Source: Azolla caroliniana (lineage: Eukaryota > Polypodiophyta). From it: a stretch of DNA of 64,000 bases. The DNA lies in contig JBHGNT010000001.1 in assembly GCA_043228905.1 (NCBI GenBank), forward strand, positions 33,170,001 through 33,234,000, given 5' to 3'. The position numbers were made by a program, and so were the translations under genes. Numbering within the stretch: the stretch's first letter is position 1; the number at the start of each line of letters is the position of its first letter. Of the stretch, positions 43,121 through 54,400 are shown piece after piece. Under the pieces are notes generated by a model. That model had not been told where the DNA came from and searched no databases. It saw nothing but the letters and a program-made list of their open reading frames with translations.

Positions 43121-45747
43121 ATGCCTATCAGTGTCGCTCATTCGGCAATTCTTCGTGCCGCGGCTTCTCGCCGCACACCTTACCTCTTCAAAACCCTTAC
43201 AAACCATGCAGGATCTTCCATTGCCATATCCGCTCGTCAGCAGCAACCTCTCTATTTCATCAGGAACTTCAGTTCTGCCACAGAGAGCCCTAATCCTGTC
43301 CCTAACCCCAACCCCAACCCTAACCCTAACCCCAATGCTAAAGTAGCGAACGATGTTGCTATCTCTAACTATTGGGGCATCTCTAAGAAGACCGTATTCC
43401 GAGAGGATGGTACAGTCTGGCCATGGCGTTGTTTCATGGTATGTGCTTTCTTTCTCAATGAATCCGTCATTCATTTCCTTCCATTTATCCCTCATTTCTG
43501 TTTTACTTACCTTTTAAATCTTTGCTTGTATCATTCATGTGTTTCTTTTCTTATATATTCATCCTTCATTGATTTTCCTTAAAATCTTTGCTTGTTTCGT
43601 GGTATTTGCTCTTTTTGTATTAATCCTTGTATCCATTTTCTTTTATAGGTCTGCGTGAGTTGTGAATATACTCTCACTCTATCATAATTGATTAAAAACT
43701 GTTTGCTTTTTCATCTCATGATTTGATGATGGTAATAATGATTGGCCATTGTTAATCTCACTAATTAATGTTAATTAGAGTGTTTTAGCCCATCATCACT
43801 TTGAGGATGATTGGGCAATGTCACTCCTACTATACAATGTTAATTAGGATGTCTGAGGCATGCATTGATGTTAATTAGGATTAATAGAGCAATGCTTATC
43901 TCATTATCTTATACTTCAAATGCTTAAAAATCTTAATTGAATGGAAACTGATTAAGGTTTTTGCTTGTTTAGCCTTGGGAGACATACACATCAGACACTA
44001 AAATCGACCTGAAGAAGCATCATGCTCCAAATAATTTTACGGACAAGTTTGCATTCTGGACTGTGAAGGCCCTTCGGTGGCCAACTGACCTATTCTTCCA
44101 GGTATTAACAAATAATGAATGTGATTATTTGTGACTCCTAAATGATTGTAGTATTATATTCAAGGAGCTTGACCCTATGGAATTGGCAACATTTTTATTG
44201 CATTCATTAGCTCTGGGTCCTTCTTTATTGTTGGTCTTAGTACCTTAAGAAGCCTCATTTTCCCAGATTCTTCATTCATGTAGGTATTCTTGAATATGGC
44301 CATAGCTAATGATTTGCCAACATTTTTTCATGTATGAAGCTAATTATTTGCCAAACATTTTGTATTCATCAGTTCTGATACTTTCTCATGTTTGGTAGCC
44401 TTTGACCTAATCCTCCACCCAACCCATGGATTAAATAGCTTGATTCAAGACATGGGTGTGGAGAAGAAAGTTATAGTTGATTGATCCAGCAGTAGTATTG
44501 GCAGCTTTTTTATTAGTTTAAATCAAATCGGCTGCTTCGAAATGCTCTTGGAGGATAGAAAGAAGAGGTAAAGAGCTGTGATACTCTGCTCGGATGCATG
44601 ATTACAAGCCCTTCATAGCACTACAGGTGAATTATTTGGGATTTTTTCTTTCTTCTTTCGCTTTTGGGAACCTGGAGGTTGGGTGGGAGGGAGTTTTCTT
44701 CATTACTAATCTGTCGGGTTTTATGTTCCATGTATTATGGCAAATTATTGAAAAACACCATAGGTTGTTGCTCCAGTTTCGTTTCCATGGAGGTTACTTG
44801 ATGAAGTTGATCAGAATCTAGTAGGGAACCTAATGCAATAAATGTCATGTTGTGTTCTCTATGCATGTCATACATCTCACATTCTTAAATATATATGCCG
44901 TGTACACTTTTCGCCATGGATTTAGGACCATATAATGATGATTAACCGTGGAACTATTGCTGAATTGGTATTGGCTTGATATGTGTGCAGAAGCGGTATG
45001 GATGCCGAGCAATGATGCTAGAGACAGTGGCAGCAGTGCCTGGGATGGTAGGGGGTATGCTCTTGCACCTAAGGTCTCTGCGGAGATTCGAACACAGTGG
45101 GGGTTGGATCAAAGCCCTTATGGAGGAGGCGGAGAATGAGAGGATGCATCTCATGACATTCATGGAGGTGGCCCAACCCAAGTGGTATGAACGTGCCCTT
45201 GTGGTGGCTGTCCAAGGAGTCTTCTTCAATGCTTACTTCTTACTCTATATTGCCTCGCCCCGCATGGCACATCGAATTGTTGGTTACCTTGAGGAGGAAG
45301 CTATCCATTCGTATACCCAGTATCTTCACGAGATTGATTGTGGACACTTGCCGAATGGTCCTGCCCCAGCTATTGCTCTTGACTATTGGCAGCTCCCTCA
45401 AGGCTCAACTATCCGAGATGTGGTGGAGGTGGTGAGGGCGGACGAGGCTCACCATCGAGATGTCAATCACTTTGCTGCGGTATGTGGTTGGAATCGTTTG
45501 GATATCTTTGTTAGGCATTCAAATGCATGAATAATAGTGTGGTTGTGTAAGGTTGTATGTATATCATTGATGGCGGATATACATTTGTTGTATTGCAGTG
45601 TATGAACATGTGAACATGCATGCATCTTTCTGTGCTCGTGTGTTTGTGTGCATGTAACTGACAGATCTCTCTATTGATATGTGACAGGATATTCATGAAG
45701 AGGGCAAGGTCCTGAGGGACTTACCAGCACCCATTGGTTACCATTGA
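43121..45747 (+). CDS. AOX1: Mitochondrial alternative oxidase
   Basis: Four exons (43121-43438, 43973-44101, 44991-45479, 45688-45747) encode 331 residues. Exons 2 and 3 are 129 and 489 bp, the sizes conserved in plant AOX genes. AOX is the inner-membrane di-iron ubiquinol oxidase that reduces oxygen to water without proton pumping. All six iron ligands are present: Glu160 (LETVA), Glu199 and His202 (NERMHL), Glu250 (LEEEA), Glu301 and His304 ([11 protein letters not shown]). Both regulatory cysteines are kept, CysI as Cys104 (WRCFMPWETY) and CysII as Cys154 (RYGCRAMM), so redox and alpha-keto-acid control is expected. The first 50 residues are Arg/Ser/Ala-rich, fitting a mitochondrial presequence, followed by an Asn-Pro repeat linker. 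The short last exon supplies the usual end, APIGYH. The exact AOX1 subtype is not certain. Confidence 0.95.
43285..43338 (+). repeat. CCCTAA/CCCCAA hexamer tract inside AOX exon 1
   Basis: Six or more hexamers of the CCCTAA or CCCCAA type are in frame with the AOX coding sequence and produce alternating Asn-Pro residues between the presequence and the conserved core. Confidence 0.9.
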
Positions 45748-46928
45748 AATATCTTCAAAAATACAAATTCATAATGGAATAAAAATAGGGTTTTGTTGTA
45801 TGTAGCTTAAGCTTTTTTGGAGCAATGCAGTAATAATGCAATATGCTATTGTTATCATATTCTTCGGTTATATTTCGGTTTTAAAGTGTGGTAAATACAG
45901 GTTATCCATAAAGATTAACAATTGCCAAAACTTTGCCACTTAATAATAAAGTATTTGTTTCTTTGTCAATGCTAAAAAGTAATTATATCAAAGTGACTCA
46001 AATTCCAATCTTTTTTGCTTGATTCGTTAACCTTGCAATTCATTTTGTTAGGGGAATTTATTATAGTTCGTTATGAGTGTAGATGTGTACATGGTTATAG
46101 TGGGAGATAAAACATTACGTCAAATATGTCATGAAATCAAAGCAAAATTAAGCCATTGCACACTACTCAACTAGTCTTCAATAAAAGTGGAGATAGAACC
46201 ACATTCTTAACTATTAAGTATGTCATAAAATCAAAACAAAACTAAGGCATCGCACATAATAATCAATTCTTGTTCCACATTAGTGGAATATCAAAACCTA
46301 AATCATCTATTAGAAAGCCAATGGGTGATCATTATGTTTAGGGAAGAAGAAACCGTGCTAGATGCACATGATTTTTATAAAAACCACGTTCATAAGTAAT
46401 TAAAACAAAATTAAGCCATTGCTCATAAATAATAAATTCTCATTCCACAATAGTGGATAATCAAAGCTAACTTATCCAATAGAAAAGTCAATTGGTAGTA
46501 AGTAAACGGTGATCACTAAGTGCCACTCATGGGAAGGTAGAGAAGACGGTGCTACATGCTCGTGATTTTTAATTTTGTTAGTTGTAAATAGGGCTTACAA
46601 TAAGCCAACATATATGAAACACATTGCTAGATCTCATGTTTTCCCCGGTTGAGAAATATGGGCAAGTAAATAGTAACACAGATGTTCTACTTTTACTGCA
46701 AATAGTAAATAGTCAAAAACCGATGGGTACAAATAATATGGTAAACCCATGTCGTCAAAGGAAAGAAAAAAGAGAAAAATCCATTGTGAATGATACAAAA
46801 ACCTCCGTAATAGATCAAAACTCCAGTATCTCCTTTGGTTTTAGGGTATTTTGAAGCAACCACCATCCTTCACGTCTTTCATGCCTTATAAGTATACACA
46901 AATATTAGTTTTTGGTGTTTACTGATGT
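45748..46928. other. Intergenic region between AOX and WD40-like gene
   Basis: The first 100-150 bases are probably AOX 3' UTR. From about 46137 to 46480 an imperfect repeat (caaaattaagccattgc, then ttccacaatagtgga) appears two to three times. No coding gene is supported. Confidence 0.5.
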
Positions 46929-49900
46929 TTATCTGAAGGACCAACTAGCTGGCCGATCTCTGGATATCAACAAAACCCGAGAATTTGAATAGTCAAACGA
47001 GGGATTGGAAAGGTCTTGAGAAGTGACCACATCCTTTACATTTTCAACCTCACACTGTTTCCCAGTCTTGAAGATGCTCAAACCATCGCCATTAACAGCC
47101 ATAACCAAACTCGAAGATCCCCACACTTGCGATAGTGCGAGATGACCCAATGGCTCAAATGCATAAGCACAGAATTGCATTCCCTTTCTCACTGACCACT
47201 GTTGTATTCTACACTGATTTAGTTCCCTATCCAATCCACCTACTAAAACCATGTCTTGTCGTGCATATACACATTGTGATGTATGCCCCGGATTGGGAAA
47301 AGATATCCCAATCCCATTCGGAACCCGAAAATCAAGCACATTTATGTCATCTTGTGTGCAGCAAATCCCATCAAAAGCTTCTGTTTCAGATGAGCTCAAC
47401 CTACGAGATCATGAAATCAAATAAGAACAAATAAGGTAGGCATAAATTAGGTGCAGAAAGAGAAAAGGTTCTCAGATAAGAAGAAAGAATGGTATTTGGA
47501 AGAAAAATAAAAACCGGTTTAAAAGAAGAGGTCATTTACCTCTGCCTGACACCTCCACTGCATTCGGCATCAGAGTTGTACACATATATAGCTGAAATTC
47601 GCTTTCTCGGAAGCTCAATCAATTGCAAGCAGTCAACATTCATGGTGTTAACATCCCAAACGCTTATAGCTTCTTGCTCAGATAGCACAAGCTTCCCTCT
47701 ATCTCTCCACTGTACGGGAGAACAATTATCTAATCGTGCAACATCTGTATTTATATCCCACTCCAGAACGGCCTCACCATCTCGAATGTCAAATAAGACT
47801 GCTCTCTTCATAGAACTTGATACTGAGGCTAATAAAGGACCACTTGGATTATACCACCATTGGGGCAACTTCCCATATTCTGTCCCTGCATAGCTAGCAC
47901 TGCGTTGGGAAACTTTGCAATCAGATAAAGGCACGGTGAAAGTGGATTGAGACAGAAAATTCATGCTTAATTACCTATAGCTTTTGCTACCCTGAGCAAG
48001 GGTAAAGGTTGGTGGGCTCCTTTGATCTTCAATATGGCATGCCGAAAGGTTTTTGCTGTAGAAGTCCCAAGAACAGAAACCACTACCAGCTGCACTTCCT
48101 GCAGTCGCCACCACAACATATTTGTTGGAACGGCCATCCGAACCCGCAGCTCTAACTAACCAGCAATCATTCCATAACGGCATAGCTATGCCATCTGGTG
48201 AATCATACACAACCTTTTCCTGAAGACATAAACACAATGAATAGACGTTAGACTTACAAACATATGTACAGAGACAAAAGGTATGCCAGTAGTTAAGAGT
48301 GGAGCTGGATCTAAACACCTCCATATGCATAAGCAGATTTCAAACACATAATGACAAAGACCTAAGAATTTTTTTGTGAAGTTCCATAAAAACAATGTGA
48401 TCTAAATACCTCCATATTAGCAACATCGTAGTATGAACAAGAACCATCATCATGTGCGAGCAAAATAGCTTCTCCTTCAGAAGCGTACCAACCAGCTACT
48501 GCCACCTTATCTCCTATTGGACGAAGTTCGTTCAGAATGACATCTTCAGCATACTCCAACTCTATTCCATCCTCATTCATAACATTTTCATGGAAACTGT
48601 TCGGGGGCAGTGTTTCATCACACTGGAGATAATGTCTTGAATTCTCTGCAGATACACAAGGCAATTGCATCTCTGAGCCATGCGAAGACCATGTATTTGA
48701 TTCCATCTGCTTATTATCCACACCTCCAGTACTTATTAAAAACTGGGCTGAAGATCTTAAAGAATTACCATTATTTAATGGATTGACATCTTGTGTGCCT
48801 GCAGCTTCAAAATACTTTCCAGTTGGTGCAGAAGCGATATCTTTCAAGGATGTAGGTTTGGACCCTTCCAAATTAACTTGGATTGAAGCATCTTCTACCT
48901 CAGCGTATAACGCAAGATTGATATCTGTTTCAACCGCACTCAGTGAGAGACGACTCTTGAGCAGCTGTCCATGCGGGAGGAGGCGATCTTCAAGCTCCCT
49001 TTGGTCTTGATTCAGTTGGGAAAACCTTGGTGGAGCTGAAATTGATCCTTGAAGTCGAGCTTTTGATGTTACCTCTGTCGCAGAACAGTATAGATTCTTC
49101 AACATGCCAAAGTGTTCATTTGAATTCCTTGCATTTTCTTCCTTGTAAACCGTTGGAAACTCATCTTCCATAATTACATCATCCAAAGAAGTTATATCAT
49201 CGCAATCTGTAAAGGTCATGGCTCTTTCAATAGTTGCTATTTTATTATGGATGTCAGAGAGAACAGAATCAGATCCTGCACAGTCATCACTATCAAGCAA
49301 TGATCTGGTCTTTTTGAGCTCTGCTGCTATCTGACTCACCTTACCTTCGAGGTGAGCCAATCTTCTGTGTAGAGAGTTCGTCATACCACAGTCATCTTTG
49401 ATTCCATATTGCTCCATAGATATGCTACTAGTGGAAGAAGAAGTTACAGTGCCAGGTTCCTTTCCATTCAAACTTACTCGAGAAGTTCCAGATTTGGAAG
49501 TAGAAACAATCGAGTGCACCTGAAGCGCATCTCCAGAGGCAGTATTTGAGCTTACTTGGGATGGTAACGCTGCAGATTTATTTGTTGAAATCCTTTCCTC
49601 CATTTCACAAGTGAGTTTAATTGAAGTTCTAGAAGGATGAGCCATGGCGGATGAAGACAACTTCTCCTCAGCAGTAGGCATATCATGTTTGCCTTTGGTT
49701 CTGGAATTGCCTTGAGTGGCCTTTTCAATGGGAAGGCTTAGTTTTCCGTTGATTTTTAGAGGTAAGGCTACAGGCAAGGCAGTGGTAGACCATCTCTCTG
49801 CTTTGTTTGCCTTCTGATACATCGAAACTCTACAGGATTTGCTGGCAATTTTCTCCACTGTAATAGTACTACAGCTAGAGCCTTCAAGTCTAGAAGAGGA

Positions 49901-50719
49901 AGCAGATGCAGCAGAAACCCTCTTACCTTCTTCTTCTTTACCATTAATAAATTGCACCTTCGCGGCGGATACACGTTTAGCATCAGCGCCGCAAACAGAT
50001 ATAGATTTTTCTTCTTCATGTTCTTGTCTTTGTGAGATCTCCACATCTCTAGTGCACATGCGAGACCTCAACTCAACGTAGGCTTGTCTATCAGTACCTT
50101 CTGTACGCACCAGGGAGGGAGATGGGGCTCTCCCTGTACGCGACCTTGATTCTGCACGAAGCCGCGGGACAGATGCACGCCTAGTAGCGACATTAGATGT
50201 TGAATTATCAGTGCGAATAGATGACAATGAATCCCTGTTTGCTTGATCAGAGGTATGAAGGCGCGGCTTTACAGCAGAAGAAGATCTAGGTTTTGGTGGA
50301 CGCAACTCTGTCTCTGTATTAGTCTTCGATTTCTCTTGGTCTGTTGTGCGAGGCCTCATAGCTGAAGAAGATCTCGCCTTCAGACGCGTTTCTACTACTG
50401 ATGTAGTAGTGGAGCTTTTCTCTGCTCCCGTGACGAAATTCTTGAGGTTCTTAGTCCGATCCGATAAAGGTGCAGCAGCAGAAGCACGATCTGAAGAAGG
50501 ATACCGACTCCCGTGAGGAAGCTGAGGTTTTAATTTTACTGCAGAGATATCAGAGACTATGATAGGATGGACAGACGTTGCGTGGCGTCGTTCACTAATA
50601 GAGCAGGATTTGCTGGGGATGTGGGTGAGAGCTGAGGGAGAAGGGATGAGCGAGGAGGGGAGTGGAGCTATGGTTTTCCCACCACCTCCACCTCTTCCTT
50701 TCCTGCGTTGAGGAGACAT
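46929..50719 (-). CDS. Plant-specific WD40-like protein (At4g14310 / KIN14B-interacting type)
   Basis: Four exons in phase, 50719-48410, 48219-47975, 47899-47540 and 47400-46929, encode 1128 residues. The N-terminal 440 residues are Ser/Arg/Lys-rich and probably disordered, with many RSSS and RxS motifs. A predicted coiled coil lies at about 446-475 (LHRRLAHLEGKVSQIAAELK). The C-terminal 400 residues form the conserved part: LRPIGDKVAVAGWYASEGEA, LLAHDDGSCSYYDVANME, WDFYSKNLSACHIED, ISVWDVNTMNV, LDFRVPNGIG, and the end SRVLLISRDRPASW. I recall this block from Arabidopsis At4g14310, described as a kinesin KIN14B-interacting WD40 repeat-like protein. A link with microtubules or organelle movement is therefore inferred from the family name only. 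The start is the first ATG of a long open first exon. Confidence 0.85.
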
Positions 50720-51014
50720 CTCTGATTCTCTGATCTTCTTAACAAGAACACAAAGCGTGATGGAGGAAGTTCAGAGAGCTGCTGCAGAAGAAGATGAAGA
50801 AGAAGAAGACGCAGAAAACAACAGAGAGAACGGCAGGAAGAATGGGAAGCCGAGGTGAGTCGAAGACAGAAAATTGAAACTAAATAGAGAGTTTCTGAAG
50901 AAGCGGACTACTGCGGGGAGATCATAGAAAGCTGTCGAAGAGGATGAAGTCGGGGAGAGGTCGATCGATCACAGAATGAGAGACAGAGATGGATCGAATT
51001 GGATGGAGATACAG

Positions 51015-51250
51015 AGAACTGGATGGATCGAAGGGGAGGTAAAAGGGTGAAGGCAAGGGCAAGTCAAGGAGGATGGATCTTCAATGAGGATCGATCGGAA
51101 GCTCAGAGATGGAGTGGATGGAGAATTAGTGGATGGATCGAAGGGGAGCTCCGCCTGAGAGTGAAGGCAAGGGCAAGGCGAGGAGGATGGATCTTCAATG
51201 GAGATCGATCGGAAGCTCAGCGATGGAATGAATCCATCGATCGACCTGTC
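51015..51250. repeat. Tandem duplication, period 110-114 bp, upstream of WD40-like gene
   Basis: A block with ggatggatcgaaggggag (51021 and 51131), gtgaaggcaagggcaag, aggaggatggatcttcaatg and gatcgatcggaagctcag is present twice in tandem. It lies in the likely 5' UTR or promoter. The plus-strand 112-residue frame across it reflects the repeat and is not taken as a gene. Confidence 0.85.
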
Positions 51251-51268
51251 GATCGATCGATCGATCGA
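51236..51268. repeat. (GATC)n palindromic tetranucleotide tract
   Basis: Self-complementary GATC units, five in a row plus interrupted ones, next to the tandem duplication. Confidence 0.85.
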
Positions 51269-51429
51269 ACCAGGGCCAAGATTGAGGAAGCTCGGAGCCA
51301 GAAAGACTTACACAGAGAGATGAGACGAGAGCATTGATCTGATCGCTTTCTGTCCCGGGCTTTTTTCCCCGTTTTTCGTTTGCTTTTTTCCTCTCTCCGG
51401 CTTCTCTCTCTCTCTCTTTTTGGCGCCAA

Positions 51430-54400
51430 TACTTAACTTAGATTTTCAGGTTTGGGAGGGATCCAGTAGATTAGCAAAGGTTTTCCCGCCAATTTCCCCT
51501 TTCTCGCGGGGTTGGGGGGGGAGGGGGGAGGGATCTTTTTTGAATTTTTTTCCCGCCACATTCTCTTCTTTGTCTTAACCAAAACGGATATGTCTCCTTC
51601 ACAAACGAATCATGACTCTTCTCACTCTCACTCACTCTTTCTGCTTCGCGTTCTATGACTAATCAGACTCTTCTTAATTTAATGGAGTGCATCTCTTAAC
51701 ACTTTGATAATGGAATTTTATCAGAATTCATTAGTATGCGCACACACAAACACACATATTAAATTTAGCACCGTAACCAAGGAATTTTACAGATTTTGGC
51801 CGTTGATTTCCCAAAATTTGATATATAGCATATTGAAGTTTATAGGATGGTCGTTACGGATTTTGATTAGATCCCACTAGGTCACATGTTTGTTCTTGGA
51901 AAGTTGTGCTAGTGGAGTGTCATTGGCGATTAAGAGATGATCGCTTGCTAGAGCAATATTTGTAACCTCAAATTTAGTTGCTTTGAAAGTTATTTATTGG
52001 GTGGGAAAACAACAAGCACCACTCAATTTGAATATTGCAATACTTGGGATGGTCTTCATGTCTAAGGTCGTGCATTTTTATGCACAATTAATTTGAATTG
52101 CATTTCGGTCAATATTTGGAACGTTTCGTGTGTCTTAAAAACATCACAAATTGGCAAGTATGTGAAGTTCAAATGTAGTAACATGGCAATCTATATAGAA
52201 GATAACGTTCTTTACTACATGTGTTCATAACCAAGAATGTGTTGAATTCATTGCTTGTCATCGAAGAGGCATTATATTGTTCCTCTTGCTCATAACCTCT
52301 TGATCCTAAGGAGTGGTTATACACTATTGTGTGCCAACACGACTCATACATATGGGTGTTGCACGTCCAAGTGTCACTATTGGGTTGCCTTCCTCGTACA
52401 TGGTTTAGTGGGAGGGGTTGCTCAACTCGTAGTGGATTAGTCAATGGATTGGGGGAAATCATTGCCCAATGGCAAAGACCATGTCATATATCAACACATA
52501 AAAGAATTTACCTCTTCACTCCATGCAATTTTGGAAGCCTTGAAGGCTCCTTTTGTTAATCTAAAATTAACACATATCTAATATATGGTTGTCTTAATTA
52601 AATAAAATATTGGTAGATAACAAACATACAAAATGTTCAAATTAAATATGTATAGTTAGCATGGAAACAATATATTGAGGGAATTAGCTCTCAGTGAATG
52701 CAAGGAGCAAGGAATGAGAACCACCACCAAAAGGTAGCCCTAAATGCCTGCCTGGTATATATGAGTGCTCTTGCCATTTTACATAACTTTGAAACCTTAA
52801 AAGGTTCATAACACATTACATGCTCATTGGCCATTAACTATTATTACATAATAAAGGATGAGTTCCTACAAATTACAACATGACCTTGTTTCTTATAGAT
52901 GTTTGGTCTATGACCAATATTTTAGGTTGGAAATATTAAGCCTCAAATTGCTGATAAAAGTAAAGAATTATGACACTATTTCCATTAACACTGACAAGAA
53001 TGTGTGAAGAAATTTCATTTTCACTACTGAAAGGATATTATGAAGTGATAATACAATGCAGATAACATCTTCCAATGCTTTTTGATTAAATATTATTACC
53101 TGACTCGTGTTGTGTCATGGAGGCCCATGGCCATGACGTGCTTCCAAAAGTATTTAAGCAAGCATGTCCAAATTGGGTGGATGCTAAAGATTTTCTTATG
53201 AGCTATTGGTCAAAATTTGTACAACGTAATGGGCTAAGCTATAAAGGTTTTAATCCATATAAAAGTTGTCTAGTTGAATGCAATGGAGGCCCTAGTTGGT
53301 TGCACATTAATTGCACGAGCATAAAAAATGTGTGGTTCATGTTTCAAATCCTACACATCAATTTGACAATCAAGCCACTTTGAAATGGAATACCTTAGTA
53401 ATCGAATTTTTAACTCTTACTAAATGTTAAAAATGAGCTATCCTACAATGGCTCTCGTACTTCAGTCAATTGCTTAAATAAAGATGCTTTCTTTGTTGCA
53501 CATGGTAAAGAACAAGTTAGAAGACAATAACATGATTAAGCTAGCAAGCAATCCAAAAGTAAAATGGGAGAAAACTTCAAATTGTGCAACAAGCATGGGG
53601 TCTAGTGGGTCCTAATGAAGTGGTCCACACTTGTGTGCTTAAAATATAATTCCATTCAAGAGTAATAAAATGACAAATTATTGTTTATTTAAAAACTAGA
53701 ATCTCGAGTGGGTTAACCTCATGCTCCACATGGTCATCTTTCCTTTGACGAAATAAGAAGTGACTATGCTTTGGGATCGATGATTCCCACGTTACAATTA
53801 TGAGAATATAGATCAACCACCTATTTCCAATATGGATAAGCACGCCCAATTTGTTATTGCATTACTAATCTTTTTGGATGAGATTGCACTTGCATGCATG
53901 GAATCTAAAACAAGGGGGAAAGTTGCAACAATGTCATCTCATTGGTTAGCAAGTAGCTCATTTTCTCATAAAAAAACACATGGAATGTTTGTAGTATTTG
54001 CTCTTGTGACAAACCATCTAAGACATGGATAGTTTCAAATTCAAAGTTGGGGATGTTTTATTACGTGTAGTTGAACATGAATGCCATAAAAAACCATAAT
54101 GAATGGTTCGATTTGTTTTATGTAGGAGTTGAATTGGGAAGAGTTGTGATGTTTTGATAAATGTGCATGGGGAGAGTTTTTGTGTGTGTGAAGTGACCCC
54201 ACTTATGTATGAGTGATGTTATGTGAATGAAATACGTTCCGCCATCAATATTCCACTTTCTTAAGGTGCATCATCTATAGTCATTATAACGAGAGGTTTG
54301 TTATAAATTGTTGCTGCTAGTTGTTGTTAGAGATGTATACATACCATCCATATGGAGAGTCTAGAGATACAACCCATGTCTCCACTTGAAAGACCATGTC

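Noticed and set aside
42998-43495. 165-residue minus-strand frame opposite AOX exon 1
   Set aside because: Antisense of a well-supported AOX exon, Arg/Glu-rich by composition only.
44991-45070. Loss of a regulatory cysteine in AOX (MLLHL instead of MLLHC)
   Set aside because: Counting from the iron-ligand Glu shows that CysII is the Cys in RYGC, which is present; the MLLH position is not the regulatory cysteine.
50999-51337. 112-residue plus-strand frame upstream of the WD40-like gene
   Set aside because: It is created by a tandem duplication of purine-rich DNA and a GATC tract; no domain, and it sits in the likely 5' region of the minus-strand gene.
54043-54085. Ty3/Gypsy integrase end (FKVGDVLL motif)
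   Set aside because: The match is a few residues only and no neighbouring retroelement domains support it.
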